From Campylobacter coli (GTDB lineage Bacteria > Campylobacterota > Campylobacteria > Campylobacterales > Campylobacteraceae): a stretch of DNA of 64,000 nt. Location: positions 930,001 to 994,000 of the forward strand of contig CP154437.1 of NCBI GenBank assembly GCA_039516895.1, written 5' to 3'. The notes beneath the pieces were generated by a model. That model was not told the DNA's origin. It saw only the letters and a list, made by a program, of their open reading frames with translations, and did no database searches. The position numbers and the translations under genes are program-made. Positions within the stretch are counted from its first letter, which is position 1. Each line of letters begins with the position of its first letter. This document shows, in pieces, positions 63,829 to 64,000 of this stretch.

Positions 63829-64000
63829 GAAAAATATTTATCTTACTTAGCTTAAGCTTGGCATTTTTAAATGCCAAGCAATACAACTTAGAAAGGCTAA
63901 AACAAGAAGAAAATTCCATAGCTAAGGATTATTATATCTATCGTCTTTTGGAAAACAAAGTAATAAGCAAAAAAGAGGCTGAAGGCTTAAATTCTCATAT
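63825..64000 (+). CDS. Start of a probable soluble lytic transglycosylase (truncated by window)
   Basis: A frame begins GTG 63825 behind AAGGAG, with a signal peptide (KIFILLSLSLAFLNA), then KQYNLERLKQEENSIAKDYYIYRLLENKVISKKEAEGLNS and the window end. In C. jejuni the gene after the YggT gene is slt (Cj0843c), a lytic transglycosylase; the helical sequence fits the superhelical U-domain of Slt. The catalytic part lies beyond the window, so identity rests on context. Confidence 0.6.
   Translation, partial: MRKIFILLSLSLAFLNAKQYNLERLKQEENSIAKDYYIYRLLENKVISKKEAEGLNSH

Overview
The window is low-GC epsilonproteobacterial DNA of the Campylobacter jejuni / C. coli group. The core genes match that group in content and local order: flgS, secA, lolA, aguA-aguB, a Tlp7-type chemoreceptor, purH, purL, rpmH-rnpA-yidD-yidC-jag-mnmE, lepB, folD, hemL, psd and gltX. 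From memory of C. jejuni NCTC 11168, the blocks equivalent to Cj0793-0791, Cj0940-0965 and Cj0856-0843 are not adjacent there. Here they are joined directly, at a duplicated tRNA array (17.0-17.6 kb) and at an accessory island (46-49.4 kb). C. coli, or a rearranged relative, is therefore likelier than classical C. jejuni, but the species is not proven.

Region 1 (1-12.7 kb) is an accessory defence island. A minus-strand run of closely spaced genes encodes a small XRE regulator of restriction-modification C-protein type, two D12-class adenine methyltransferases, an AlwI-type restriction endonuclease, an OLD-family ATPase/TOPRIM nuclease and a UvrD-like helicase. The last two form a Gabija-like pair. 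Beyond them lies a broken PD-(D/E)XK fragment. Upstream are two C-box-like repeats, then a TnpV remnant typical of Firmicutes mobile elements. After that come a DUF4209/HEPN-like gene with an out-of-frame leader across an A8 tract, a helicase remnant, two small HTH genes, and a stretch resembling the 3' end of a tRNA, which may be an integration site. A gene of unknown function begins immediately after an 11-G tract.

Region 2 (13.7-45.8 kb) is core chromosome: flagellar sensor kinase, class V aminotransferase, seven tRNA genes, amino-acid ABC permease, CreD, a LolC/E-like permease, SecA, LolA, agmatine-to-putrescine enzymes, purine synthesis, and the rpmH-rnpA-yidD-yidC-jag-mnmE cluster that links ribosome, RNase P and membrane-insertion functions.

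Region 3 (45.9-49.4 kb) is a decaying accessory island on the minus strand. It holds a probable lipoprotein, three copies (one intact, one frameshifted, one truncated) of a repeated gene family, and a larger frameshifted gene. The layout recalls toxin/immunity arrays, but no known toxin domain was recognised.

Region 4 (49.5-52.2 kb) is a probable zinc-uptake locus: a ZevA-ZevB-like fusion, a His-rich ZnuA-type binding protein, and a divergent Fur/Zur-family regulator. A dense palindromic operator lies between the divergent genes. Region 5 (52.3-64 kb) returns to core genes: lepB, folD, a cytochrome c, hemL, an AtpZ-like protein, an MFS transporter, a FliK-like protein, an FlhB C-terminal paralogue, psd, a phosphoesterase, gltX, a YggT protein and the start of a probable lytic transglycosylase.
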